Shown piece by piece: positions 7,871 to 16,874 of a stretch of 21,898 nucleotides of DNA. The DNA is taken from positions 2,654,236 to 2,676,133 of the forward strand of contig BFEA01000020.1 in NCBI GenBank assembly GCA_003427395.1. The letters are read 5' to 3'. The notes under the pieces are model-generated. The model saw nothing but the letters and a program-made list of their open reading frames with translations, was not told where the DNA came from and ran no database searches. Numbering within the stretch: position 1 is the stretch's first letter; every line of letters begins with the position of its first letter. The DNA comes from Chara braunii (Eukaryota > Streptophyta > Charophyceae > Charales > Characeae). The position numbers and the translations under genes were made by a program.

Positions 7871-9690
7871 GTGGTATCCCCAAGGATGGCTTCCTTGTGC
7901 AACAGCTTGTGGCTGTCTGGTTTGACGAAGTTCATCCCCTTGTTCTTCTATCCGGTCTCACTGACGCTATATGCAGACGAAGAACTGCGTACACACGGCC
8001 AAGTGAATGCCCGCAGGGACCAAGAAAAGCTGAGATTGCAGCAGGCCCTGACTGAGATCCAAGAGGCTGGCCTGGATGTAGAAGCCCATGTCTGGAGCCA
8101 GTTTGACCTGCGCAGTTTCGAGGAACAGTTGGACCAGGCTGCGACGGGACTTTATCTCCTCTGTGTGGCGGGAGAAATGAACCTGTCTTAGCCAGGGCCC
8201 GTCATAGTCTGGACCAATTTGTCGCTGAAATGCTGGCCAGAAATGTTCAGCACATTGAAGGAGGAAAAAGAAAAGAAGGAGAAACAGGTGGGGAAAACAA
8301 ACAGGAATTAAATGAAGATGTCGTTGACCAGAACATCAAGCAGTTGGAAGAAACATTGCAAACAGAGAAGAAGAAGAAGCAAGCTATAGAACAGAAAAGA
8401 AAGCAGAAGAAGAGAGGAAAATGAATGAAATCTGAAGCAAAGTGCAAGTAGATGAAGGAAGTGCCATTACAACTCGCATGCAAAATATGATGTCCTACCT
8501 GGTTCACTTGGACACAAAGCTAGATCAGGTCATCGCCGATAAGAATTTGCTTTCCGCCCAATTGGCAATGTTGAGCAGGTCAAGCAAAAGCAGCTGATGA
8601 CCAAGAAAGAACGAGAGAAAACTGAGGAAAAAACGAAGCCTGAACCAGAAAAGAAACTAATGGGATATGCAATGAAGACACCCCCCAAAGAAGAAACCTT
8701 GAAGAAAGAAGTAAGAAGGGACAAAGTGAAGATGAACACCTGCTCTTGTGGATTAATGAAGTTCATACGTATTGCTCGACGACCCCAGTTGAAGAGGAAA
8801 GTCAGGTGGCATTCACCACCTCATGTCTTGACGAAGACGCCAAGGTATGGGTACTGTCTGAAGCCAATGTCGTCGGGTTTGAGTTTATCGGGGATTGGGC
8901 TAAGACACTGACATTGAGGGAATTCATGAAGATAATTAAAGAAAGATTTCTAGATAAGACCACAGCAGACAAAGCGTAAAACCAACTGACTTCATCGTCT
9001 TACGCCACTGAACAGTCTGTTGACGCGCTTTCTCGTGAGGTAGATCGTTTGCTGCAGGTACCCGCCCTGAACATACACGACGACCAGGTCTTGTACATCT
9101 ACCCATGTGCATTGCCAGAACCAATCCGTGGCCAGCTAGTAGTTGAAGCTAAATCAGGTAAGTACAACTACCGACAGTTCCGAGATCTCGTTCTGCAACG
9201 AAAACAGATGATCGCGCAGGTCAAGAGTACTTATGTTGGGGTTACAAAGATGGAACAGGGGGGTGACAGGGAAAAAGAGTATTGTTGAGACAGGCAAGAC
9301 CACACTCTCGTTGTGTTCGACGACGACACAATGGAGAAGTGGCCCCTCGAAGGAAGCGAGGGACAGAGTAGTGCGGGCGACGAATCGGGAAAGGGTGATG
9401 TCGCCGCTGTAGTTGTCAGCAAGGTTGGCAACAATAATAGGAATCGAAATGGATATAGGAGGAGACCGCGTTCCTTTCCAGCTCATCTTGGCATAGGTGT
9501 TGGGAGGCCTTGGGAAAAGACGGGCATTTCCCATGACACATGGCAGGAGAGAATGGACAATCACTAGTGCCTGAAGTGCGGCATGGTGAGGCATATAATA
9601 GCATGGTGCCCTTTGATTAGGAACCCAAAAGGGAGCAGCCAGTAGGAGTAGCATCTGCTCCTACTGAGCCGAAGGGTGCAGACGTAGAGC
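7871..9690 (+). pseudogene. gag: gag, decayed (coiled-coil region, Ty3-type capsid domain, CCHC knuckle)
   Basis: Gag forms the virus-like particle. The 5' third (7871-8720) encodes charged, Lys/Glu/Gln-rich helical sequence likely to form coiled coil, and jumps frame 2 to 1 near 8185, then to 3 at about 8421, then 2 at 8597. The capsid-type domain follows in frame 1 (about 8725-9288), with segments such as LREFMKIIKERFLDKTTADK and YRQFRDLVLQRKQM, typical of retrotransposon gag. A zinc knuckle CX2CX4HX4C (C-L-K-C ... H-I-I-A-W-C) lies at 9568-9609. In-frame stops sit at 8433 (TGA), 8977 (TAA), 9286 (TGA) and 9565 (TAG, directly before the knuckle). The start codon is uncertain. Continuation to the protease shifts to frame 3 at about 9615. 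Confidence 0.85.
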
Positions 9691-9847
9691 CAGTGCCGAA
9701 AACCCCTTTCCACCCTTCAACTCCTATGGCAGAGGATGCATCTTCCTTGGCCCCTCACTCGCATCGCCCTGAACCTGTGATGTGTAGAGTTCCTCTAAGT
9801 GAGACCCTTGATGAGCTTGGTACTGAACTAATTAACCTACGAAGTTC

Positions 9848-10194
9848 ATGGCTAAGAAACCGACGTCAAAGGGCGAGTTAATGCTTGCAGATGTAGAAAT
9901 TGCGGGGACACGGACCGGTGCTCTGTTAGACCCGGGCTCGACTACATCCTACATACCCGAGGGCGCTGTAAAGAAAATGCACTTGGGTATGCAAGTGAAG
10001 AGTCTAGCAAAGCCCATTATCTCTATGTTGGCAGATCAGAGTACCATTCAGATTTTCCACTCGTTTTCCAGCGTGTGGAAAACGTGAAGTGTTACTTCAG
10101 GACACAAGAAGGTAAGCGTATCCTGCATGAAGTAACCTTCTTGATTGAGAAGAACCTGCAATTTGATATGATCTTGGGAATGGACTGGCTGTGA
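9848..10194 (+). pseudogene. pol: Retrotransposon aspartic protease, decayed
   Basis: The protease processes the Gag-Pol precursor. The segment GALLDPGSTTSYIPEGAVKK occupies the place of the catalytic D-S/T-G motif; here it is D-P-G (Asp codon at 9929), so the conserved hydroxyl residue is lost. Frame 2 runs to 10087, but similarity shifts to frame 1 near 10057 and continues to the FDMILGMDWL motif at about 10163-10191, which ends this domain in Ty3/gypsy proteins. A TGA follows at 10192. It sits between the gag knuckle and RT as expected. Confidence 0.85.
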
Positions 10195-10293
10195 AAATTA
10201 AGAATGAGAATAACGAACTGAAAGCCATCAAATTGTATCACAAATCAGGTTTGGACTCTACGTTGTATTTCTGTTGTACTTGCATTTCGATCG

Positions 10294-10905
10294 ATGGTTG
10301 TGAAAAACAAGTTGGCGCAGGAGGTGATGATGGTATTAGAAAAGATTGTTGGTGAATGTTCCTCCTCCTACCCTCCTATTGAAAAATTACTCGACGAATA
10401 CAAGGACGTGCAGAATGAACCAATGTGGGTGATTGAAAGAAAGATTAAACATACTATTGAGATTGTTCCCAGGAGTAAGATTCCCAAAGAACCAATCTAC
10501 CGTTCATCCCCAAGGAACTTGACGAATTACGGAAGCAACAACATGAACTAACTGATAAAGGATGGATTAGACCTGGCTCTTCTCCTTATGGAGCTCCTGT
10601 TTTGTTTGTTCCCAAAAAGGAAGGTGAGTTACGGCTCTGCATCGACTATCGAGGGTTGAATGCAATTATTGTCAAGAATGTCGAACCCCTCCCTCGAATT
10701 GACGACCTCCTAGATCAATTACATTGATGCACGTATTTAAGTATGATTGATCTGATATCCGACTACCACCAGATTGAGGTAGCCCCTGAAGATCAACACA
10801 AAACGGCCTTCAGAACAAGGTACGGACACTGAGTTCATTGTAATGCCGTTTAGGTTGACTAATGCACCTGCGACCTTTCAAAGGTCAATGAATGAACCTG
10901 TGTAG
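10294..10905 (+). pseudogene. pol: Reverse transcriptase, N-terminal part, interrupted by insertion 1
   Basis: Conserved Ty3/gypsy RT blocks follow in order: LLDEYKDV and the HTIEIVP region in frame 1; from about 10512 in frame 3 [51 protein letters not shown] and KTAFRTRYGH; then in frame 1 from 10831 EFIVMPFRLTNAPATFQRSM. There is a TGA stop at 10725 and a two-base loss near 10830. In D-L-I-S-D-Y-H-Q-I the first catalytic Asp is present. The frame ends where foreign sequence begins after about 10900. The YLDD half resumes at 12666. Confidence 0.9.
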
Positions 10906-10907
10906 CA

Positions 10908-10985
10908 CGCCGAACATGTTCGGCGCCCCATTGAGCATCCGAACATGTTCGGGCGCTCGGCCAAGCGGGGACTGAACATGTTCGG
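10908..10985. repeat. Three spaced palindromes, CCGAACATGTTCGG
   Basis: CGCCGAACATGTTCGGCG (10908-10925) is a perfect 18-bp palindrome, CCGAACATGTTCGG (10939-10952) a perfect 14-bp one, and CTGAACATGTTCGG (10972-10985) near-perfect. Centres are 29 and 33 bp apart. All share GAACATGTTC. Confidence 0.95.
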
Positions 10986-11061
10986 CTAAGCGCGAAAAAA
11001 AAAAACGGTTGCTGACCACATCCGCGTGTGGCCAGTCAGGGCCATTTAGGGCATTCTGGTC

Positions 11062-11108
11062 AGGGGGGGGGGGGGGAGCGCATAGTGGGCAGCCACAAGT
11101 GTGTGTGT

Positions 11109-11170
<62 letters not shown>
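11062..11170. repeat. G-run and (TG)n microsatellite
   Basis: A run of G at about 11062-11076 is followed, after 20 mixed bases, by (GT)n from about 11098 to 11166 with one TTA interruption, passing into GCGCGC. Confidence 0.92.
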
Positions 11171-11172
<2 letters not shown>

Positions 11173-11349
11173 GCAAATGCAGCAGCTACATCCGATGCAT
11201 CAGTTATTACTGCAGCAATTGCTATAGGTGTTGCATCAACTGCATCTGCCGATATGTGTGTGTGTGTATGTGCAGCAAATGCAGCAGCTACACTAGGTGC
11301 ATCAGTTACTACTGCAGCAGTTGTTGTAGGTGTTGCATCAGCAGATGCG
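11171..11349. repeat. Duplication, about 78-bp unit, 102-bp period
   Basis: Copy 1 starts CAGCAAATGCAGCAGCTACA at 11171 and copy 2 at 11273. Both contain GCATCAGTTAYTACTGCAGC and GGTGTTGCATCA. The spacer has a second short (TG)n. The unit is rich in GCA/TGC, which explains the Ala/Thr-rich and Cys-rich frames over it. Confidence 0.88.
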
Positions 11350-11539
11350 ATGAGGTGACGATGCATGGCAAAAGGCAAAGGCTGAAGGGCAGATTGTTTC
11401 GTCGGAGTTGCACCGACTCATCAGGAGGCTGAACCCTCGACAACTTGAATCTGCATAATCCCCGTATTTGATGGTCTGGGTCATGAACCCTTTGACCTTG
11501 TTTAAGGAAAATTGTTCCCAAGTGGAACATAGCAGCCGA

Positions 11540-12170
11540 CAGCAACCCTGTGGTGCACCAGGCAGCACAATAGAGGCAACATGGCTGCACAGTGCCAAAA
11601 ATGACTGCAAGGAACGGCATGGCACGTACGACATGCAGCGAGGCAACCGTGTAGTGAAGCACAGGCAACCCAAGCAAGGTAACCATACTGCACGGGACAA
11701 CAAGGCGAGCGGACCAGCAGCTCGGCAACTGTGGAACGAAGTACAAGGCATTAGCAACAAGGCAACCATCCAACAAGGCCCGCAAGCAGCAAACACGGAA
11801 GGCACGACCAGCGGAACGACCACAAGGCAGCGGAGCAGTGAAGCGCAAGGCAATACCAACAACACAACCACACCACACAGCGAACACATCAACCTGCAAA
11901 GAACCACATGCGAAATCAAAAATTTATAGATTTTTTTTTTTTTTTGCCAACCAGGCCCGCAAGCGGCAAACACGGAAGGCATGACCAGCGGAACGACAAC
12001 AAGGCAGCGGCGCAGTGAAGCGCAAGGCAATACCAACAACACAACCACACCACACAGCGAACACATCAACCTGCAAAGAACCACATTCAAAGCAAACGGG
12101 ACAGGCAACAGGGCAGCTGTGGAGCGCAGACGAGACCGTCCACACATCCAACACGGAGCAAAGCGGCACA
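11540..12170. repeat. T-poor CAAGGCA-rich tract with 177-bp-period duplication
   Basis: Over 11761-11880 and again near 11991-12060 the plus strand has only about 1-2 T per 60 bases. CAAGGCA-like words recur every 15-25 bp. A block of about 131 bp (11777-11909) recurs at 11954-12086 nearly unchanged; the copies are separated by a T15 run (11931-11945). A minus-strand frame is open for about 277 codons through it only because the composition excludes stops. Confidence 0.8.
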
Positions 12171-12446
12171 TTACCTACTCACATCACGATTGAACCCCGC
12201 AGACTGTTGGTTCTCACCACCCACTGAGCCAGGGAGACACTCTGATGAGCATCCGTCATCACCCACAGGCAACACAGACACCCCGAACTGAGCTCCCCCC
12301 CTAATAGTGCAGTACGCACTCCAAACGATGAACCACCGACTGTTTGGCACTACTTAAGGGTGCTCAATTGGGCACACAAGAAAGTACTTAGAAAAATAAG
12401 AGGAAAGACAAACAACAGGGGCAAGGCAGACTTACATAAAACTGAT

Positions 12447-12464
12447 TGTGTGTGTGTGTGTGTC

Positions 12465-12495
<31 letters not shown>

Positions 12496-12573
12496 TCAGG
12501 AGTGATGGGCAATGGCAATGCCCCCCGGGCCTCCCCAACCCTTATATGTATTAAAAAAAAAAAAAAAAAAAAA
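12447..12573. repeat. (TG)n microsatellite and A21 run
   Basis: (TG)n spans 12447-12489 with one C interruption. A21 lies at 12553-12573. About 90 bp of CCGA/GAAC-rich sequence separates the A-run from the resumed RT frame. Confidence 0.92.
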
Positions 12574-12665
12574 GTTCTATCGATTTCGGGCTACGTTCAG
12601 GCTAGTCACCGAGCATTCGGGTTGATCACCGAGCCCGAACGCGATGCTATGAAGGAATTAACTAT

Positions 12666-13474
12666 TTCAGAGATTAGTTGGATCAATTCGTGGTTGTATA
12701 TCTTGATGACATACTTGTATTCAGCAAAACGGTGGAAGGACACAAAAAGCATCTGTGTTTGATCCTACAAAAACTCAGAGAAGGTAACTTCAAACAGAAC
12801 TCTAAGAAGTTTGAATTCGCAAAGTCTGAAGTTTTTTACCTAGGACATATTGTGAATGAAGATGGGTTGAGGCCCAAAGAAAAGAAAATTGCTACTATAA
12901 GAGATAGGCCTAAGCCAAAGACCCTAACTGAACTTTGTTCCTTCCTTGGATTGGCTAGCTATTACCAGAAGTTCGTTAACAACTTCTCTACTATAGCTGC
13001 CCTAATGAGGAAACTCTTGAAGAAAGAGACAATCTGGTTTGGGATAAACATTGCGAGTCCGCGTTTAGAACGTCGAAGAATGCGCTTACACACTACCCTG
13101 TTCTGAAAATTGCAGACCCATCCTTAACTTTTGTCGTGACCACTGACGCAAGTCAGTATGGGATTGGGGTCGTGTTACAACAAAATGATGGAAAGGGCTA
13201 TCAGCCAATTGAGTATATGTCTTGCGACTCCCTTCAAAAAAAGTTGCTAACTCAACCTCCGAGAGAGAATTGTATGCATTGTTGCAGGCTCTTCTGACAT
13301 GGAAGCGCTACCTCTTCGGTAGGCACTTCAAAGTTTACTCAGATCATGAAACTCTGAAGTGGCTCAAGACACAACCCTATCTCACTGATAAGCTTGCTAA
13401 ATGGTCAGCTATCATTGGCACATATGACTTTGCGCTGAAAAGGATAGAAGGAAAGTACAATGTGGTAGTTGACG
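12666..13474 (+). pseudogene. pol: Reverse transcriptase C-terminal part and RNase H, decayed
   Basis: It resumes with F-R-D, a TAG stop (12675) and LDQFVVVYLDDILVFSK, the RT catalytic YLDD at 12699-12710, then YLGHIV and FLGLASYYQKFV, the RT/RNase H connection. The frame moves from 3 to 2 near 13040 and 2 to 1 in an A-run near 13240. RNase H acidic residues are visible: Asp in TTDASQYG (13145), Glu in SERELYAL (about 13267), and Asp in YSDHETLKWL (13342). The domain ends at the GKYNVVVD segment, where insertion 2 begins. RNase H degrades RNA of the RNA:DNA hybrid. This is the best-kept part of pol but still frameshifted. Confidence 0.9.
13463..13474. repeat. Left target-site duplication of insertion 2
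   Basis: TGGTAGTTGACG is identical to 16875-16886. Each copy fits the host pol frame on its own side (V-V-D before, V-V-D-A-L-S-R-R after). Confidence 0.92.
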
Positions 13475-13594
13475 AACAACCAAAAAACAAGGAGCAACAG
13501 TTTCGGTAAAGCTTTTTGGCTGGGCGCAGCGCGACCGGGAGTGCCGCGCCCCCGCTGGAGCAGGGCGACGTGGGACCTACCGGAGAGCTAGGTG

Positions 13595-13669
13595 ACGTGG
13601 TGGGCGAAGACGCAAGGCGACGCGGTGGGCGATGACGCAAGGCGACGCGATGGGCGCCGACGCAAGGAA
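13595..13669 (+). repeat. 25-bp GC-rich minisatellite, three units
   Basis: Units at 13595, 13620 and 13645 read ACGYGRTGGGCGNNGACGCAAGGCG. It lies near the left end of insertion 2 in very CpG-rich DNA. Confidence 0.92.
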
Positions 13670-14319
13670 GCCAGGCGAGAGAAGGGTAAGTACGGGAGAG
13701 CTGGCGACGAGGTGGACATGGGATATGGTGGCGCGCGGTAGGAGATGGGTTTGATGGGTAGTGACGGGAAACAACCACGGGTGGTAAGGGAGGGGAGAGG
13801 GTGGGGCAGATGGGTAGAGGGGTGAGGAGGCGTCGTACTAGGTTAGGACGTGTCGTCTTCGTCTTTTGAAAAACCCTTCCCTCTTCCTCAACAGTATGGT
13901 ATGGGTACAGCTATGGTGGATTGAACCCCATGTGGCGACTAGTCAACAGGTTTGGTGAAAGTGCCACACCGTCGTCGATTTCCTCCGGGGGATTTTTGGT
14001 GCTAGCTTTGCTTTGAGCCTAGATGCTTGCAGTGAGAGGAAGGGAGCTTCTCCCCCAAAGACGCAGGGGTGGGGTTTGAGGGGTGTGAGATAAGTAGTTT
14101 GGTTGAGGAAGAAGGGATGGGAGGCTGCTTCTTATTGGATTAGGATTCAGCCCATGCGTGGCTTGGCTGTCTTATAACTCGAACTCTGCTGCAAATCTTT
14201 TGATAACTTTTCGTTGATGATCTCAATTCATGATTCGTGATCTTCTTGATAAAAGGATTCCAATGATGTGACATATCAGAATTTCAATTGAGAGATCAAT
14301 CCGAAATTTGCTTTTTCTA

Positions 14320-14421
14320 TTCTGAGCAAGATCTTTAATCTGAAATTCGTATTTTCTGAGCAGGATTCGTAATCTTAAATTCGTATTTTCTAAGCAAGAT
14401 TCCTAATATGAAATTCGTAAA
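14320..14421 (+). repeat. 34-bp AT-rich minisatellite, three units
   Basis: Units start at 14320, 14354 and 14388 (TTCTGAGCAAGATT...GAAATTCGTA), each exactly 34 bp with a few substitutions. It abuts a perfect 8-bp hairpin, AATCAGAG/CTCTGATT (14420-14440, loop of five). Confidence 0.92.
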
Positions 14422-14619
14422 TCAGAGTTTTGCTCTGATTCCAATGAATGATTTCTCAATTTGATTTACAAAGGGTTACAATCTGTTTTTTTCAAAGTGG
14501 AATTGATGTCCTATGTTTACCTATCTTTGATCTAATTCAAAATCTGATGTAGGTTTTCGGAAGTTGTAGTTCAACTTTGCTAGGAGATGGTCTTGCAAAC
14601 GAAAGCGGGAAGGTCGAAT

Positions 14620-15570
14620 TAGAGGTAGGTGGGAAGTGGGGGGGTTCACTCAGAGGAGGGATCGGCGGTTCAGGGCGGTAAGTCTATCATCATAAGGGTG
14701 GGGTGGGACTATTTGGCCGGTGCTGGAGCATTCGCTCTGTGACCAGAGCGAGCTTGAGGCCATTGAAGTTATGCCGAGGGTAGAAGGCATAACCATCTCG
14801 CCCGACGTAGTTGTTGTCGGGGCGATGACCCTGTAACCTTATAAGGGGCTTTACAGTTAAAGGGAGTTGTCGAGGGGGAAGACACTCTATGTCTGTCAAA
14901 AACAATTAGGTCGGTGTTGGGCCAGTTTGTATTGCCTTGTAATCCTAGCAGGAAGGGGTATGAGCTCTGATGATTTCTAGTACGAGGATTGAAAGCCTGA
15001 GCTGTGTGTCCTTCATCTATGGTGAGGGAAGGAGATAGATTGTCAGTGGTTCTTGTTCTTGTCCTTCTTTCTTTTGGTTTTCTTAAATGGGAAGGTGAAA
15101 GTCAGAAGTTTGGTTTGGAGGAATTGATGGTGGGCTTGTGCAATAGAGGAAGGGCTGCTCAAGGTAGTAAGTCTATTAGAAGGGCGGGGTGGGGCGACTT
15201 TGGCCGGTGCTGGAGCAGTGGCTCTGTGACCAAGAGGAGCTTGAGGCCATCGGAGTTATGCCGAGGGTGGAAAACATAACCACCTCTTTCAACGTAGCTG
15301 ATGCCGGGGCGGTGACCCTATAACCCGCTGGGGGGTTTGCAACTAAGGAAGTAGTCGAGGGAGGAAGACACTTCCTGTCCGTGAGAAAACAGTTAGTTCG
15401 GTGCTGGGGCAGTTTGTGTTGCCTTGTAACCCTAGCTAGGGGGGGTGTGAGAACTGGCGATTTCTGGTACGAGGACTGAAAGCCTGAGCTGCGGTTTCTC
15501 GTCTGCAGCAAGGGTCTGAGTTGGATTGTTGGTGGCTCTATTCCTGATTTACGTCTTTCTGTTTTTCATA
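14620..15570 (+). repeat. Tandem duplication, about 485-bp unit, two diverged copies
   Basis: Copy 1 is about 14620-15104 and copy 2 about 15105-15570. Shared landmarks, 484-487 bp apart, include GTAAGTCTAT, TTTGGCCGGTGCTGGAGCA, GAGCTTGAGGCCAT, GTTATGCCGAGGGT, TGTATTGCCTTGTAA-type sequence and ACGAGGAYTGAAAGCCTGAG. Divergence is visibly higher than in the flank duplications. No coding domain is apparent on either strand. Confidence 0.85.
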
Positions 15571-15730
15571 GTTCTTTTTTATTTTCTGATATGCTCTTGA
15601 AAAAACGTGGGCTGTTTGGTGGCCTTGAGAATGTTTTAGGACTCTTGGGATTCCTAGCAACTCGTCTTAGGTGGCCTCGATGTTGTAATACTTAGTGATC
15701 TGCGGCTGTTCGATGTCAGAACGACGATGG

Positions 15731-15896
15731 TCGGTGCTGGGGTGTTGCCCTGTAACCTGCTGATGCAGGAGCGTCAGGCCTGGTAGAGAGATCTGGGGAT
15801 GCTTTGGGGTGGGCACTCCACGGGACAACCAAAGGTTGCTGCTGGGACGACGCTGGTCGGAGCTGGGGTGAGTTGTGTTGCCCTGTAACCCAGCAG
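15731..15896 (+). repeat. Extra copies of the TCGGTGCTGGGG...TTGCCYTGTAACC motif
   Basis: The motif occurs at 15731-15770 and 15857-15896, in addition to 14911-14952 and 15398-15440 inside the 485-bp copies. Each reads TCGGNGYTGGG, then TGTTGCCYTGTAAYCC and an AGCAGG-like end. Four copies keep the two boxes while the gap varies. Confidence 0.75.
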
Positions 15897-16109
15897 GATG
15901 TGGGGGTGTGAAGTCTGGAAGAGCTCGGCAGGGAGTAAGACAGTGTTGGAGAACTTTGGAATGTTTTGCTAGGGATTTCGAGGGTTTTGGAACATTTGTC
16001 GGACCTCTGCGGTCTACTTTCATACTTCCTGAATCACTGTAAGTGTTCTCAGACGTTTCCTCAGCTGAAGCAGGGTAATGGCCCCGGTATCGCAAAAAAC
16101 GAGATCGAG

Positions 16110-16675
16110 GCGAGTGAGAAAAGGATATCACGTGTCCTACTAGTGAGGAGGCCAGCTGGTAGGATGGGAATAGGGTATAGCAGCAGCGGAGATGGTGGCT
16201 CTGCTGCAGTAAGCCTTGCCAGAGTGGGGTACAGGGGACTGATTGGTGGTCTCTAAGTCCTTTTCCGAATTGCGCATATGATTTTGTTCAAAAAACAAAA
16301 AAGGGTGAGTGGGGCCTTCAAAAACAAAGATGATTAACAGAAGGAATTAAAGCTTTTGAACCCGGATTGTTGGCTAAAGCCAATAGAGGTATTCTTTATG
16401 TTGATGAAGTAAAGAATGAATTTTGTTTATATTTGATTTTCTATATATAATTGATATAATCAATGAATGATAATTGANTAAATTTATTCGTGTGAAATGA
16501 AACAAAATGTGGGATATCAAGCGTCCTACTAGTGAAGGGGCTAGCTGGTAGGATGGAAATAGGGTACAGCAACAGCGGAGATGGTGGCTCTGCTGCAGTA
16601 AGTCTTGCCAGAGTGAGGTCAAGGGGATGGATGGGGGGTTCCTGAGTCGGTTTTTGAATTTTGTCTGATTCTGAA
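16110..16675 (+). repeat. Duplicated roughly 170-bp block flanking the ChlI fragment
   Basis: Copy 1 is about 16110-16290 and copy 2 about 16495-16675 (offset about 389). Both carry GATATCA, GTCCTACTAGTGA, AGCTGGTAGGATGG, GGAGATGGTGGCTCTGCTGC and AGTAAGYCTTGCCAGAGTG. Each contains a 30-base hairpin (16135-16164 and 16524-16553), stem TCCTACTAG/CTGGTAGGA. The single undetermined base of the window (16478) lies in the AT-rich interval between them. Confidence 0.88.
16334..16411 (+). pseudogene. chlI: Magnesium chelatase subunit I (ChlI) fragment
   Basis: One frame encodes 26 residues containing [18 protein letters not shown], which I recognise as the Walker B region (ILYVDE) of ChlI, the AAA+ ATPase subunit of magnesium chelatase in chlorophyll synthesis in plastids. 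Similarity starts just after TGATTAACAG and stops after GATGAAGTA. The family continues with N-L-L, but here comes AAGAATGAATTTTG and strongly AT-rich DNA to about 16500. GAA|GTAAAG could be an intron donor and AACAG| an acceptor, making this one exon of a nuclear gene, or the piece could be plastid DNA moved to the nucleus. It covers under a tenth of the protein and is not functional. Confidence 0.78.
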
Positions 16676-16840
16676 GTCTGTCGTAGTAATTTCCTAAGTA
16701 GCCCCAATTTTTCTTAGCCAAGCCGGGTAATGGCCCCGGTAACTCAACTTTCAAACTCTATGTAAAATTTTCCTATGGGACGCTGGGCCCGGTTCCCAGC
16801 ACGCGCTGCTCCCCACGAATAGATTGGAGCCTTGTTCCCA

Positions 16841-16874
16841 TTATTAAAAAAAAAAAAAGAAGAAAAAAAACAAC
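16841..16874 (+). other. A-rich 3' end of insertion 2
   Basis: After CCCATTATT come about 13 A, a GAAG interruption, eight A and CAAC, ending directly at the target duplication. This fits an aged poly-A tail. Confidence 0.8.

Larger units (their letters stand above)
10897..12665. mobile_element. Insertion 1 splitting RT (unclassified, about 1.75 kb)
   Basis: RT homology stops shortly after ATGAATGAA (10888-10896) and resumes at TTCAGAGAT (12666). What lies between has no RT sense and different composition. The left end has three GAACATGTTC palindromes; the right end has CCGAGC/CCGAAC motifs partly inverted relative to GTTCGGGCGCTCGG near 10947. ATGAAGGAA (12649-12657) could be an imperfect 9-bp target copy of ATGAATGAA, but exact ends are unresolved. 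It has no transposase or other coding domain. It could be a non-autonomous DNA transposon or a compound of several insertions. Confidence 0.65.
13475..16874 (+). mobile_element. Insertion 2: 3.4-kb non-autonomous retroposon-like element
   Basis: Bounded by a perfect 12-bp direct repeat TGGTAGTTGACG. The right end is A-rich (A-run from about 16846, then GAAG, A8, CAAC). A variable-length duplication plus A-rich 3' end is the signature of target-primed reverse transcription, as used by LINEs and by RNAs they copy. No endonuclease, RT or other complete coding frame is present, so any machinery came from elsewhere. It holds a GC-rich 5' end, a 25-bp array, a 34-bp array, a 485-bp tandem duplication, a four-fold GTGCTGG/TGTAACC motif, a second duplication, and a ChlI fragment. 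An alternative is a retrocopied or rearranged long host transcript. Confidence 0.75.

Noticed and set aside
10908-10985. Palindromes as bacterial SOS boxes or p53-type sites
   Set aside because: GAACATGTTC fits the p53 half-site pattern, but plants have no p53, and the spacing does not match LexA/DinR boxes. The genome is eukaryotic.
11338-12171. 277-codon minus-strand open frame, the longest in the window
   Set aside because: It lies in the T-poor CAAGGCA-rich tract. On the minus strand that composition lacks A, so stops cannot form. The peptide is a repetitive Cys/Val/Leu-rich string with no domain, and its repeats mirror the DNA duplication.
13475-16874. LTR retrotransposon nested in the first one
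   Set aside because: No terminal direct repeats with TG...CA ends, no PBS after the left end, and a 12-bp target duplication rather than 4-6 bp. The internal 485-bp repeats are adjacent, not terminal.
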